The notes under the pieces were generated by a model. That model did no database searches and was not told the origin of the DNA. It was given only the letters and a program-made list of their open reading frames with translations. The position numbers were made by a program, and so were the translations under genes. A stretch of DNA of 22,974 nt from UBA7803 sp041686955 (GTDB taxonomy: Bacteria > Pseudomonadota > Gammaproteobacteria > Pseudomonadales > Azotimanducaceae): NCBI GenBank assembly GCA_041686955.1, contig JAWLCV010000063.1, positions 1-22,974 on the forward strand, given 5' to 3'. Position 1 is the stretch's first letter; each line of letters starts with the position of its first letter. Of this stretch, positions 1 to 5,379 are shown in pieces.

Positions 1-139
1 CGGCTGGGTGGTGGTGGGCGGCATGACGTTCGGTACCTTGTTCACGCTGTTCGTGGTGCCCACGGTCTACACCTACCTGGCCCGGCGGACGCCGCGGCTG
101 GCGGCCATGCAGGACGGAGCGCTCGACGCCGCCGCTTGA
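1..139 (+). CDS. RND efflux permease, C-terminal fragment
   Basis: This is the last 45 codons of a gene that begins before the window, read in the frame starting at base 2 and ending at TGA 137-139. The peptide opens with GWVVVGGMTFGTLFTLFVVP and continues with a Tyr-rich segment and a short polar tail. That glycine-rich final membrane helix, followed by VVPTVYTYLARR, is typical of the last transmembrane segment of HAE-1 type RND pumps (AcrB family), which export drugs or other compounds using the proton gradient. The same pattern is seen at the end of the complete RND gene at 7778-10876. Its stop codon lies inside the FNR site at 136-149, so the regulatory site of the next operon has been built into the end of this gene. 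Substrate cannot be told from the fragment. Confidence 0.8.
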   Translation, partial: GWVVVGGMTFGTLFTLFVVPTVYTYLARRTPRLAAMQDGALDAAA

Positions 140-149
140 TTGCGATCAA
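136..149 (+). promoter_or_regulatory. FNR/ANR binding site upstream of the diiron-PAS-ferredoxin-fnr-hemN run
   Basis: TTGATTGCGATCAA is a perfect match to the FNR consensus TTGAT-N4-ATCAA. The centre is at 142.5. With the usual class II position of -41.5, transcription would start near 184, which leaves about 22 nt before the ATG at 206. The first TTGAT overlaps the TGA stop of the preceding RND gene. An FNR gene with the TTGAT-reading recognition helix lies in the same operon at 2446-3180, so regulator and site agree. Activation under low oxygen, with positive autoregulation of fnr, is the expected result but is inferred. Confidence 0.85.
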
Positions 150-170
150 AGTGCCTTTCCCGGCACCGTC

Positions 171-176
171 CATGAT
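171..176 (+). promoter_or_regulatory. Putative -10 element of the FNR-dependent promoter
   Basis: CATGAT matches the sigma-70 -10 consensus TATAAT at four of six positions and begins 28.5 bases after the centre of the FNR site. This is the spacing of a class II FNR promoter, where the FNR site replaces the -35 element. The predicted start is near 183-184. A GGAG Shine-Dalgarno at 194-197 follows, 8 nt before the ATG at 206. Confidence 0.55.
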
Positions 177-205
177 GGGCTCGAAGCAACAGTGGAGCTT
201 TCATC

Positions 206-1279
206 ATGGCGGCGATCGCGAAGGACATTCCGGTAGAGCCCTCCGACACCTACGAGACCCTGATGCAGGTGGCGTGGAACTTCGACTACGGCGGGCAGGT
301 CGCCAAGATCGACGACCTCTACCACCGCGCGAAGGAGAACCAGTGGAACGTGGCGGAATTGGACTGGGACACCCCCATCGATCCGTCCAACCCCATCATC
401 GCGCCGGAGCACAGCCAGTACGCGCGGATGCCGTTCTTCAAGCGGCTCTCCAAGACCCAGCAGGAGACCTTCTCCGCCCACTCCACGGCTCAGCTCCTGT
501 CCCAGTTCCTGCACGGCGAGCAGGGAGCGCTGCTGACCGCGGCCACCGTGGCCCATGGCGTCCCCGACATGAAAGCCAAGTGGTACGCGGCCACCCAGAC
601 CATGGATGAGGCCCGCCACGTGGAGGCGTACGACCGCTATGTCAACAAAATCGCCATCCACTATCCCATGGTGCCGTGGCTGAAGCTGCTCATCGACACC
701 ACCCTGCAGACCAACAACTTCTGCAAGGTGATGATCGGCATGAACATGATCATCGAGGGCCTGGCGCTGGGCGCTTTCAACAACATGTACAAGCAGACCC
801 AGGAACCGCTCCTGAAGTCCATCACCTTCAACGTCATGCGCGACGAATCCCGGCACGTGTCGTTCGGGCACGTGTACCTTGCGCCCACCGTGGCGGCGCT
901 GCACCCCGACGAGCGCGAGGATCTGGCTCAGTTCGCCTTCGACGCGGTGCGCATTCTCATGGAAGGACAGGTGGGCCCCATGGACGCCGGTTTCCTCAAG
1001 GTGCTGGAAGTCAGCGGCATCGATCCCGCGGATTTCGCCGCCGGCATGAAGGAAGCCGAGGCCGCCGGCATCACCCGTGATCTGCCCCCCGGCCAGATCC
1101 ACTCGGTGAACGACCTGATGATGCCCGCCCTGGTTCGGGCCGGCCTGGTGACCCCGCGCACCAAGGGGATGTTCGAAGCCGCCGGGATTCCGGTGAACGC
1201 GGATCTCCGGGTACTGGAAGCCATGGAGGACAAGAAGTCGGACATGAACGTCCTGAACGCCTCCCAGGCTGCCTACTGA
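206..1279 (+). CDS. R2-like / ferritin-like diiron protein, putative oxygenase
   Basis: The 357-residue protein carries a full set of carboxylate-bridged diiron ligands in the order used by ribonucleotide reductase R2 and bacterial multicomponent monooxygenases: E105 in HGEQG, E135 and H138 in DEARH, E184 in IIEG, and E214 and H217 in DESRH. The E-to-ExxH spacing is 30 residues in both halves. There is no signal peptide, so it should be cytoplasmic. The ATG at 206 has GGAG 8 nt upstream and follows the FNR-type promoter. The next genes encode a PAS protein (16 bp away) and a [2Fe-2S] ferredoxin, which could deliver electrons to the diiron centre. Family knowledge supports O2 activation, hydroxylation or O2/peroxide reduction; the substrate is unknown. 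An oxygen-using enzyme behind an FNR site suggests a role at low oxygen. The BMM beta and gamma subunits and a coupling protein are absent, so it is not a classical BMM. Confidence 0.8.
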   Translation: MAAIAKDIPVEPSDTYETLMQVAWNFDYGGQVAKIDDLYHRAKENQWNVAELDWDTPIDPSNPIIAPEHSQYARMPFFKRLSKTQQETFSAHSTAQLLSQFLHGEQGALLTAATVAHGVPDMKAKWYAATQTMDEARHVEAYDRYVNKIAIHYPMVPWLKLLIDTTLQTNNFCKVMIGMNMIIEGLALGAFNNMYKQTQEPLLKSITFNVMRDESRHVSFGHVYLAPTVAALHPDEREDLAQFAFDAVRILMEGQVGPMDAGFLKVLEVSGIDPADFAAGMKEAEAAGITRDLPPGQIHSVNDLMMPALVRAGLVTPRTKGMFEAAGIPVNADLRVLEAMEDKKSDMNVLNASQAAY

Positions 1280-1295
1280 CGGCGCGCTTCGGGCC

Positions 1296-2099
1296 ATGCT
1301 ACTCGAAGAGCTCAGCGCCTCGACCCTGGTCGAGGCGCTGCCCGACCCGGTGCTGGTGATCGGCACCGACGGCGGCATCCTGGGAGGCAACGCGGCAGCC
1401 AACGCGCTGCTGGCGACCGAACGGGTCCCGGTGGGCGGCAACATCGTGGATTTTCTGCCCGAGCAGGAGCATCGGCGGCTCGACCCGCTGGTGTGGCTGC
1501 GGCGCTGGGCCGAGCAGCCCCAGGCGCCGGAGCTGGCCCACGTCTGGTTGCTGTGCCGCGACCGTAACGGGGTCGAAAAGCCCGTGCGGGTGCGGGTGGG
1601 CCGGCTGCCGACCCGGCCCGTGAGTTACCTGGTGATGCTGGTGGACGTGACCGAGGAGCAGGCCCGCCAGCACCGCGCCCGCTCCGCCGGAAGGCTGGCT
1701 GCCCGGCTCCTCGAGATCTCCGCCGACGCCATCGTCAACGTGGACGAGAACCTCACCATCGTCTACGCCAATCCCAGCGCCGAGCGGCTGTTCCGTCACC
1801 CCCCCGGCTCTCTGCCGGGGCAGAACCTGGCGGTGCTGATACCGGAGCGGTTTCACGACCAGCACCGGCGCTTCATGGAGCACTTCGCCGCCGCGCCGGA
1901 GGCCTCCCGGCTCATGGGCCAGCGCAACGAGATCCGCGGCATCACCCGGGACGGCGAAGAGCTGACCCTGGAGGCCTCCATCACCAAGGTGACCATGGAC
2001 CAGGGGCTGATATTCAGCGCCTCGTTGCGCGAGGTCGGCTCGCGCGCCACCGGCGCTGGCGCTGGCGCTGGCGCCGGCCCTGCCGGCCGGGAGCGCTGA
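1296..2099 (+). CDS. Tandem PAS-domain protein without output domain
   Basis: The 267-residue soluble protein has two PAS domains, at about residues 10-118 and 138-246, joined by a short Arg/Ala-rich helix (about 119-137). The second is the better match: ISADAIVNVDENLTIVYANP, then AERLF, LIPERFHDQH, RLMGQRNEIRGITRDGEEL and a closing strand LIFSASLREV. This pattern resembles flavin-binding PAS domains of the NifL/MmoS kind, although flavin binding cannot be proved from sequence. No kinase, GGDEF, EAL, HTH or methyl-accepting domain follows; the protein ends in a Gly-Ala tail encoded by a hexamer repeat. Start ATG 1296 lies 16 bp after the diiron gene and has only a weak Shine-Dalgarno; the stop is 2 bp before the ferredoxin start. 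Its position suggests a redox-sensing or protein-interaction partner for the diiron enzyme. A purely regulatory role through an unlinked kinase is also possible. Confidence 0.8.
   Translation: MLLEELSASTLVEALPDPVLVIGTDGGILGGNAAANALLATERVPVGGNIVDFLPEQEHRRLDPLVWLRRWAEQPQAPELAHVWLLCRDRNGVEKPVRVRVGRLPTRPVSYLVMLVDVTEEQARQHRARSAGRLAARLLEISADAIVNVDENLTIVYANPSAERLFRHPPGSLPGQNLAVLIPERFHDQHRRFMEHFAAAPEASRLMGQRNEIRGITRDGEELTLEASITKVTMDQGLIFSASLREVGSRATGAGAGAGAGPAGRER
2052..2075 (+). repeat. Hexamer simple repeat GGCGCT encoding a Gly-Ala tail
   Basis: Three exact GGCGCT units (2052-2069) and one GGCGCC unit (2070-2075) sit in frame near the end of the PAS gene and encode alternating Gly-Ala. Copy number changes would alter tail length without shifting the frame. 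Confidence 0.85.
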
Positions 2100-2101
2100 C
2101 C

Positions 2102-2422
2102 GTGCCCGTGATCACCTACGTGGAGGCCAACGGCACGGAGCACCAGGTGGAGGTGCCCGTGGGCACCAGCGTGATGCAGGGGGCGGTCAATCACGCGGTG
2201 CCCGGCATCGAAGGAGACTGCGGCGGCATGTGCGCCTGCGGCACCTGTCACGTCTACGTTCCCGAGGAGTACCGCCCCCTCACCGGCGAGGCCGAGGAGC
2301 TCGAGCAGGCCATGCTCGAGTTCGCCTTCGACGTGGACCTGCGCAGCCGGCTTTCCTGCCAGATCATCGTGACCGAAGACATGGAAGGCATGCGGGTCGA
2401 GATGCCGGAACGGCAGTACTGA
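2102..2422 (+). CDS. [2Fe-2S] ferredoxin, adrenodoxin type
   Basis: The 106-residue protein has the adrenodoxin/ISC-type cluster motif C-x5-C-x2-C-x36-C at C40, C46, C49 and C86, within GDCGGMCACGTCHVYV and RLSCQIIV; C44 is an additional cysteine. The acidic segment around residues 62-80 matches the partner-interaction helix of this class. It is a soluble one-electron carrier and the obvious donor for the diiron protein encoded two genes upstream, although no ferredoxin reductase lies in the window. The start is taken as GTG 2102, with GGGAG at 2089-2093 just before it and only 2 bp from the stop of the PAS gene, which implies translational coupling. A second GTG at 2108 is possible but less well spaced. 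It could instead serve Fe-S assembly or another oxygenase, but the gene order favours the diiron protein. Confidence 0.9.
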   Translation: MPVITYVEANGTEHQVEVPVGTSVMQGAVNHAVPGIEGDCGGMCACGTCHVYVPEEYRPLTGEAEELEQAMLEFAFDVDLRSRLSCQIIVTEDMEGMRVEMPERQY

Positions 2423-2445
2423 GCGCTAAGGGTATTCCCGTATTC

Positions 2446-3180
2446 ATGACGGCGGTGGCAGAACGCACAGTCCGTTACATGAACACGGTTGCCCATTGCC
2501 ACGAATGCCCTACCCGCCGGCTGTGCCTGGCGGCCGGGCTGCAGGGCGAGGCCCTCGACGAGCTCAGCACCTGTGTGCGGCCCAGCGCGCCCATGAGCAA
2601 GGGCGAGTACCTGTACCGGGCCGGCGACGCGGCCGGATCCTGCTTCGTGGTGCGCTCGGGGGCCTACAAGACCTTCGCATTGAGCGCCAGCGGCGAGGAG
2701 TACGTCACCGGCTTCTATTTTCCCGGCGAGCTGATCGGCCTGTCCGGCCAGGCGGACGGCTGCTATCGCGACTCCGCCGTGGCCCTGGAGACCAGCACCG
2801 CCTGCCGGGTGCGCCTGGAAGACGTGCCGGCGCTGTGGCGCATCGGCGGCGGCGATTCCCTGCTGCGCCTGGTGGGCCAGGCCGAGCGCATGAGCGCCGA
2901 CGACCACATGAACCTGAGCCAGAGCGCGGCCGGCGCGCGCGTAGCGGGTTTCCTGATGTCGCTGTCACGGCGCATGAAGCAGCAGGGCCGCGACCCGCGG
3001 GTGGTGCCCACCCCCATGAGCCGGACCGACCTGGCCAACTACCTCGGCATGACGCTGGAATGCCTGTCCCGGGTGCTGGCCCGCTTCTCCAAGGCCGGTC
3101 TCGTCACCGCGAGCCGTGCGCACATCAATCTGGAGGCCCCGGATCAGCTCAAGGCGCTGGCAGTTCACCTGGAGCGTTAA
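2446..3180 (+). CDS. fnr: FNR/ANR oxygen-responsive transcription regulator
   Basis: This 244-residue CRP/FNR-family protein senses oxygen through a [4Fe-4S] cluster and activates genes at low oxygen. All four cluster cysteines of E. coli FNR are present in register: C18, C21 and C27 (spacing C-x2-C-x5-C in HCHECPTRRLC) and C120 in ALETSTAC. A cyclic-nucleotide-type beta-roll follows (about 45-130), then a dimer helix and a winged helix-turn-helix. The recognition helix GMTLECLSR keeps E205, S208 and R209, the residues that read TTGAT; two perfect TTGAT-N4-ATCAA sites lie in this window. ATG 2446 is chosen on length and because it lies 23 bp after the ferredoxin stop. AAGGG at 2428-2432 is rather far upstream, and ATG 2479 is an alternative. 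As part of the run headed by the FNR site at 136-149, it is likely autoregulated. Confidence 0.95.
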   Translation: MTAVAERTVRYMNTVAHCHECPTRRLCLAAGLQGEALDELSTCVRPSAPMSKGEYLYRAGDAAGSCFVVRSGAYKTFALSASGEEYVTGFYFPGELIGLSGQADGCYRDSAVALETSTACRVRLEDVPALWRIGGGDSLLRLVGQAERMSADDHMNLSQSAAGARVAGFLMSLSRRMKQQGRDPRVVPTPMSRTDLANYLGMTLECLSRVLARFSKAGLVTASRAHINLEAPDQLKALAVHLER

Positions 3181-3212
3181 CGCCGGCAAGCAGTACCATC
3201 GCGAGAACTCCC

Positions 3213-4598
3213 ATGACCCACCACTCCAGCAGCTTCGAAGCGGACCTCGTTCGCCGCTACGACGTAAACGGCCCCCGTTACACCTCCTATCCCACCGCCA
3301 ACCTGTTCAGCGAGTCGTTCCAGGCATCGAGCCTGGAGGACGCCCTGAAACGGCTGGCGGCGAAGGAGTCGGCGCCGCTCTCGCTGTACCTTCACGTGCC
3401 GTTCTGCGCCACCGTCTGCTACTACTGCGCCTGCAACCGCATCATCACCAACAATCGCCGCCACGCGGAAGGCTACCTCGAGCGGCTGCTGCGCGAGATC
3501 GCCATGGTGAGCGAGCGCCTGCCCGGCACGCACCGGGTGGAGCAGCTCCACTTCGGCGGAGGGACCCCCACCTACCTGAGCGACGCGCAGCTCGAGGAAG
3601 TGTTCACGAGCCTAGGTCGCCGCTTCGCGCTCGCAGACGGCCCGCAGAGCGACTTCTCCATCGAGATCGACCCGCGGACCGTGGATCCCCAGCGAATCCG
3701 CTTCCTCACCGAGCTCGGCATCAACCGGATGAGCCTGGGCATTCAGGATTTCGACCCGGCGGTGCAGGCGGCGGTGAACCGGATCCAGAGCGTGGAGGAT
3801 ACCCGCGCCATCATGGAGGCCGCGCGGGACAACGGCGTGCGGTCGCTGAGCGTGGATCTGATCTACGGGCTGCCCCGGCAGACGCCGGCCAGCTTCGCGC
3901 GCACCCTGGAGATCGTTCTCGACCTGGCCCCGGACCGGATCTCGCTGTACAGCTATGCGCATCTGCCGGAGCGTTTCAAGACCCAGCGGCAGATCAACGT
4001 GGTGGATCTGCCCGCGGCGGCGACCAAGCTCGAGCTCCTGGAGCTGGCCATCGACGCCCTCTGCGAGACGGACTACGTCTACATCGGCATGGATCACTTC
4101 GCCCGCCACGGCGACAGTCTGGTGGCGGCCCAGCGCGAAGGCAGCCTGCACCGCAACTTCCAGGGGTACACCACCCACCGGCACTGCGACCTGATCGGCC
4201 TCGGGGTCAGCGCCATCAGCAGCGTGGACGGGGTGTACGCGCAGAACGCGAAGGATCTGAAGGCGTATCAGGCCGCGGTGGACGCCGGACGCCTGCCGGT
4301 GGAGCGCGGGGTGGTGCTGACCGCCGAGGATCGGATACGCCGGGATCTCATCGTCGAGCTGATGTGCCACTTCCGCATCGACACGGCGGCGTTCTCCGCC
4401 CGCCACGGCATCGATTTCCACAGCCACTTCGCCCGGGAGCTCGAAACCCTCGAGACCATGGCGGCGGAGGGCCTGCTGGAGCTCCGGCCCTCGGCCATCC
4501 AGGTGACGCCGCGGGGCCGCTTCCTGATCCGCAACATCTGCATGGCCTTCGATGCCTACCTGGCGCCGAACACCACCGGCTTCTCCAAGGCGATCTGA
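3213..4598 (+). CDS. hemN: Oxygen-independent coproporphyrinogen III oxidase
   Basis: The 461-residue radical SAM enzyme converts coproporphyrinogen III to protoporphyrinogen IX without oxygen, the anaerobic step of haem synthesis in the cytoplasm. The cluster motif is C65-ATV-C69-YY-C72-A-C74-N, the C-x3-C-x2-C-x-C form of true HemN, not the shorter HemW-like proteins. Other features are the early RRYDVNGPRYTSYPTA segment, the SAM-binding FGGGTPTYL and a complete C-terminal domain. The length matches E. coli HemN (457). It begins 32 bp after fnr with a weak Shine-Dalgarno (GAGA), and hemN is a classical FNR/ANR target, which supports one shared transcript. No separate FNR site is visible directly before it. 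A minus-strand terminator lies just beyond its stop. Confidence 0.96.
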   Translation: MTHHSSSFEADLVRRYDVNGPRYTSYPTANLFSESFQASSLEDALKRLAAKESAPLSLYLHVPFCATVCYYCACNRIITNNRRHAEGYLERLLREIAMVSERLPGTHRVEQLHFGGGTPTYLSDAQLEEVFTSLGRRFALADGPQSDFSIEIDPRTVDPQRIRFLTELGINRMSLGIQDFDPAVQAAVNRIQSVEDTRAIMEAARDNGVRSLSVDLIYGLPRQTPASFARTLEIVLDLAPDRISLYSYAHLPERFKTQRQINVVDLPAAATKLELLELAIDALCETDYVYIGMDHFARHGDSLVAAQREGSLHRNFQGYTTHRHCDLIGLGVSAISSVDGVYAQNAKDLKAYQAAVDAGRLPVERGVVLTAEDRIRRDLIVELMCHFRIDTAAFSARHGIDFHSHFARELETLETMAAEGLLELRPSAIQVTPRGRFLIRNICMAFDAYLAPNTTGFSKAI

Positions 4599-4609
4599 AG
4601 AGAGCGGGC

Positions 4610-4647
4610 AAAAAGAGACGGGCGCCGCGCGCGAGGCGGGCGCCCGT
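4610..4647 (-). terminator. Intrinsic terminator of the small membrane-protein gene
   Basis: Read on the minus strand, a perfect 9-bp GC stem (ACGGGCGCC with GGCGCCCGT; plus coordinates 4639-4647 and 4618-4626) with a 12-nt loop is followed by CTCTTTTT (4617 down to 4610). That is a standard Rho-independent terminator. It lies 23 bp beyond the stop of the small gene at 4671. In the plus direction the hairpin lacks a T-tract, so it would help hemN termination at best weakly. Confidence 0.8.
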
Positions 4648-4670
4648 GGGAGAGCCGTCCGCGGCCGGGA

Positions 4671-4784
4671 TCAGCCGAGGACGGTGGAAACGAGGATCAG
4701 GGCCAGCGCCACTCCGACGAGTACCGCCACGTTGATGCCCACCTTCTTCAGGGTGCGGGAATCTTCACCGGCGAGATATTGCAT
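4671..4784 (-). CDS. Small single-pass membrane protein, FNR-promoted (unrecognised)
   Basis: This 37-codon reading frame starts at ATG (plus 4784-4782) and ends at TGA (plus 4673-4671). The N-terminal part, MQYLAGEDSRTLKK, is polar with basic residues next to the membrane. Residues about 15-36 form one continuous hydrophobic segment of Val, Leu, Ala, Ile and Gly, long enough to span a membrane, ending in Gly37. Positive residues before the helix suggest the N-terminus stays in the cytoplasm. The case for a real gene is the complete unit around it: perfect FNR site, -10 element, AGGAGG six bases before the ATG, and an intrinsic terminator. I do not recognise the family. Length and regulation recall small subunits of respiratory oxidases (CydX, CcoM, CcoQ), but sequence similarity is not evident and no oxidase gene is in the window. 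It may instead partner with YqhA, encoded just upstream. Confidence 0.75.
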   Translation of the reverse strand: MQYLAGEDSRTLKKVGINVAVLVGVALALILVSTVLG

Positions 4785-4790
4785 GACCAG

Positions 4791-4796
4791 CCTCCT
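4791..4796 (-). promoter_or_regulatory. Shine-Dalgarno that fixes the start of the small membrane-protein gene
   Basis: On the minus strand AGGAGG (plus 4796-4791) stands six bases before the ATG at 4784. It is one of the strongest ribosome-binding sites in the window and supports translation of a frame too short for normal gene calling. Confidence 0.75.
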
Positions 4797-4811
4797 GTGC
4801 AACCTCCGGAG

Positions 4812-4817
4812 ACGTTA
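4812..4817 (-). promoter_or_regulatory. Putative -10 element of the small-gene promoter
   Basis: On the minus strand TAACGT (plus 4817 to 4812) begins 29.5 bases beyond the centre of the FNR site. With the site at -41.5 the start falls near 4805 and this hexamer occupies -12 to -7. That is standard class II FNR geometry, with about 20 nt of leader before the ATG. Three to four of six consensus positions match. Confidence 0.55.
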
Positions 4818-4839
4818 GTCCGGCGTTGCTGGAGGCATC

Positions 4840-4853
4840 TTGATCACGATCAA
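4840..4853 (-). promoter_or_regulatory. FNR/ANR binding site of the small membrane-protein gene
   Basis: TTGATCACGATCAA is a second perfect TTGAT-N4-ATCAA site, centred at 4846.5. The half-sites are symmetric, so strand is assigned from the -10, Shine-Dalgarno and reading frame on the minus side; the plus side has no fitting -10. It starts one base beyond the YqhA stop codon (plus 4855-4857), making the promoter internal to a minus-strand gene string. Confidence 0.85.
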
Positions 4854-4854
4854 G

Positions 4855-5370
4855 TCACGGCGCGTTGGACGTCGCTCGCATCGGCCGGGTGAGGCGGTCG
4901 AGCATTCCCATGCCGAAGGCCGAAGCCACGAAGGTGAGGTGGAGCAGCACGTACCAGAGCAGCTTGTCGTTGGCGATGTTGGGCGTGTCCATGAACACCT
5001 TGAGCAGGTGGATGGACGAGATGGCCACGATGGAGGAGGCCACCTTGTTCTTCAGGCTGGTGTAATCCATCTTGCCGAGCCAGCCGAGCTTCTCGGTGCC
5101 GTCGCCGATGTCGAGCCGGGAGACGAAGCTCTCGTAGCTCGACAACATCACCATCACGATGAGCCCGCCCACCAGGGCCAGGTCGATGAGGGACAGCACC
5201 ACCAGCACCAGATCGGCTTCCGAGATCGTGAGGATCACGGGGAGCACGTGAAACACCTCCTGGAAGAACTTGATGCCCAGCGCCAGCAGCGCCAGGCTCA
5301 GCCCCAGGTAGATGGGCGCCAGAATCCAGCGCGCCGAGTAGATGAAGTTCTCGATCAGCCGTTCCACCAT
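4855..5370 (-). CDS. yqhA: YqhA family (UPF0114) inner-membrane protein
   Basis: The 171-residue protein is close to the usual length of the YqhA/UPF0114 family (E. coli YqhA is 164). It begins with a family-like ERLIENFIYSARWILAPIYL, followed by membrane helices at about 15-38, 50-80, 108-127 and 135-155, and the conserved segments SYESFVSRLD and KLGWLGKMDYTSLKNKVA. It should sit in the cytoplasmic membrane. The biochemical role of the family is not established. ATG 5370 begins 9 bp after the stop of the flavin oxidoreductase gene on the same strand, so the two are probably co-transcribed. The FNR promoter just beyond its stop drives the next small gene, so YqhA may be functionally linked to low-oxygen conditions, although no FNR site is seen before its own operon. 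Confidence 0.9.
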   Translation of the reverse strand: MVERLIENFIYSARWILAPIYLGLSLALLALGIKFFQEVFHVLPVILTISEADLVLVVLSLIDLALVGGLIVMVMLSSYESFVSRLDIGDGTEKLGWLGKMDYTSLKNKVASSIVAISSIHLLKVFMDTPNIANDKLLWYVLLHLTFVASAFGMGMLDRLTRPMRATSNAP

Positions 5371-5379
5371 GCCCGCCGC

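Noticed and set aside
3181..3212. A separate FNR promoter immediately before hemN
   Set aside because: The 32-bp gap contains no TTGAT-N4-ATCAA-like sequence.
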